Source: Bifidobacterium breve (lineage in GTDB: Bacteria; Actinomycetota; Actinomycetes; S36-B12). From it: DNA of 14,426 bases. A model generated the notes under the pieces. That model had not been told where the DNA came from. It did not search any database and saw nothing but the letters and a program-made list of their open reading frames with translations. The translations under genes were made by a program, and so were the position numbers. This document shows, one piece after another, positions 13,440 through 14,426 of the stretch. Positions within the stretch are counted from its first letter, which is position 1, and every line of letters begins with the position of its first letter. The DNA is taken from assembly GCA_943328365.2 (NCBI GenBank), contig CALPZT020000013.1, forward strand, positions 1-14,426. Reading direction: 5' to 3'.

Positions 13440-14426
13440 TGGAGTCCGCAGAGATTCGTAGCAGGTTCCTCAGGTACTTCGCCGATCGCGGGCATCAGGT
13501 CGTGCCGTCCGCGTCGCTCCTCCTTGACGATCCCACGCTGCTCTTTGTCAACGCCGGCATGGTGCCGTTCAAGCCGTACTTCCTTGGCGAGGCGCCCCCG
13601 CCGTACCCGCGTGCCACGAGCGTCCAGAAGGTCGTGCGCACCCTCGACATCGAGGAGGTCGGCAAGACCACGAGGCACGCCTCCTTCTTCCAGATGGCCG
13701 GGAATTTCTCGTTCGGTGACTACTTCAAGGAAGAGGCGATTCCGTTCGCTTGGGAGCTCCTGACGAAGCCGGTGGCCGATGGTGGCTACGGCTTCCCCGA
13801 GGATCGCCTCTGGGCGACGGTGTACCTCGATGACGATGAGGCGATCGACATCTGGCACAAGAAGGTGGGCGTGCCGCTCGAACGCATCCAGCGCCGTGGC
13901 ATGGCCGACAACTTCTGGTCGATGGGCATCCCAGGGCCGTGCGGGCCGTGCTCGGAGATCTATTACGACCGCGGTGCCGAGTTCGGTCGCGATGGCGGCC
14001 CAGTCGTCGACGAGGATCGCTACCTCGAGGTCTGGAATCTCGTCTTCATGCAGTTTGCCCGCGGCGCCGGCCCCGCGAAGGAGGACTACCCGATCCTCGG
14101 TGAGCTCCCGGCGAAGAACATCGACACGGGCATGGGCCTCGAGCGCATGGCGGCGCTCCTTCAGGGCGTCGACAACATCTACGAGATAGATACCACTCGC
14201 GGAATTCTCGACCGTGCGGCTGCGCTTTCCGGCGCGGTGTACGGCCGCAATGAGAAGGACGATGTCGCCCTGCGCATCGTCGCCGACCATGCTCGCACGT
14301 GCGTGTTCCTCATCGGCGATGGCGTGCTCCCGGGCAATGAGGGCCGGGGCTACGTGCTGCGCCGCATCATGCGTCGAACCATCCGAATGATGCGCCTGCT
14401 CGGCGCAGGCGAGCCCACCATGCGCG
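13439..14426 (+). CDS. alaS: Alanyl-tRNA synthetase, N-terminal part (cut by window end)
   Basis: The first 329 codons are present of a protein that is normally about 870-900 aa. Class II synthetase charging tRNA-Ala. Visible: MESAEIRSRFLRYFADRGHQVVPSASLL, LLFVNAGMVPFKPYFLG, the hallmark GKTTRHASFFQMAGNFSFGDYFK (motif 1-2 region), DNFWSMGIPGPCGPCSEIYYD, EVWNLVFMQF, DTGMGLERMA (motif 3) and VADHARTCVFLIGDGVLPGNEGRGYVLRR, the start of the tRNA-recognition domain. ATG 13439 overlaps the upstream stop by one base; AGGCGG at 13427-13432 is a weak ribosome site. The first conserved Cys of many AlaRS (CVQKCVRT) is Val here (TSVQKVVRT). The editing and C-Ala domains lie beyond the window. Confidence 0.96.
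   Translation, partial: MESAEIRSRFLRYFADRGHQVVPSASLLLDDPTLLFVNAGMVPFKPYFLGEAPPPYPRATSVQKVVRTLDIEEVGKTTRHASFFQMAGNFSFGDYFKEEAIPFAWELLTKPVADGGYGFPEDRLWATVYLDDDEAIDIWHKKVGVPLERIQRRGMADNFWSMGIPGPCGPCSEIYYDRGAEFGRDGGPVVDEDRYLEVWNLVFMQFARGAGPAKEDYPILGELPAKNIDTGMGLERMAALLQGVDNIYEIDTTRGILDRAAALSGAVYGRNEKDDVALRIVADHARTCVFLIGDGVLPGNEGRGYVLRRIMRRTIRMMRLLGAGEPTMR

Noticed and set aside
13244..14290. 348-codon open frame on the minus strand opposite alaS
   Set aside because: Antisense shadow of a certain alaS; no motif, and it spans the boundary with the small upstream gene.

Overview
The window comes from a high-GC bacterium, almost certainly an actinomycete (Actinomycetota). The evidence is the strong G/C bias at third codon positions, frequent GTG starts, stop/start overlaps of 1-4 bases, an Ala/Ser/Pro-rich lipoprotein linker, and the backbone order MBL hydrolase - hisS - aspS - ... 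- rarA - small membrane protein - alaS. From memory, actinobacterial chromosomes such as that of Mycobacterium tuberculosis carry the same backbone. The AspRS and HisRS sequences are also of the actinobacterial kind. Both window ends cut through genes: a metallo-hydrolase on the left and alaS on the right.

Layout. (1) 1-3346 is a tightly packed forward unit: the tail of an MBL-fold hydrolase, hisS and aspS. A GC-rich hairpin follows at 3350-3372. (2) 3480-8638 is a complete branched-chain-amino-acid-type (Liv/HAAT) ABC importer: a lipoprotein binding protein, permeases LivH and LivM, and ATPases LivG and LivF. Four of its five genes are coupled by overlaps or gaps of no more than 1 nt. The binding-protein gene is separated from the permeases by a perfect 12-bp hairpin that probably sets its higher expression. 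(3) A PLP-dependent class-V aminotransferase/kynureninase-like enzyme (8640-9773) follows livF with a 1-nt gap, so it appears to be a sixth gene of the transporter operon. (4) An OsmC-family peroxidase (9770-10201, minus strand) converges on it, with stop codons sharing CTAG inside a 14-bp palindrome. (5) A bicupin protein and a GNAT acetyltransferase (10269-11796, overlapping by 11 nt) diverge from osmC. (6) The conserved backbone resumes with rarA (11806), a 79-aa membrane-anchored hypothetical protein, and alaS.

How it works together. The importer would bring in a branched-chain or other hydrophobic/aromatic amino acid, or a related compound. The co-transcribed PLP enzyme is a plausible first catabolic step, which suggests that 'branched-chain amino acid' may not be the true substrate. 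The osmC/bicupin/GNAT group looks like small stress or detoxification cargo. Regions 2-5 sit as one block between aspS and rarA.

The most interesting signals are regulatory. A shared -10 region (AGCCTATGCT) may fire in both directions. In the forward direction it lies exactly 6 nt before the bicupin ATG, a leaderless arrangement. The same TAnGCT-N6-start spacing recurs before rarA, whose -10 overlaps the GNAT stop codon. LivM also carries about 110 extra residues with three predicted membrane helices before its conserved C-terminal helix. I see no tRNA, rRNA, CRISPR array, insertion sequence or phage gene, and no gene-free stretch over 300 bases. I do not see a clearly new multi-gene system; the candidates above are the parts worth checking.
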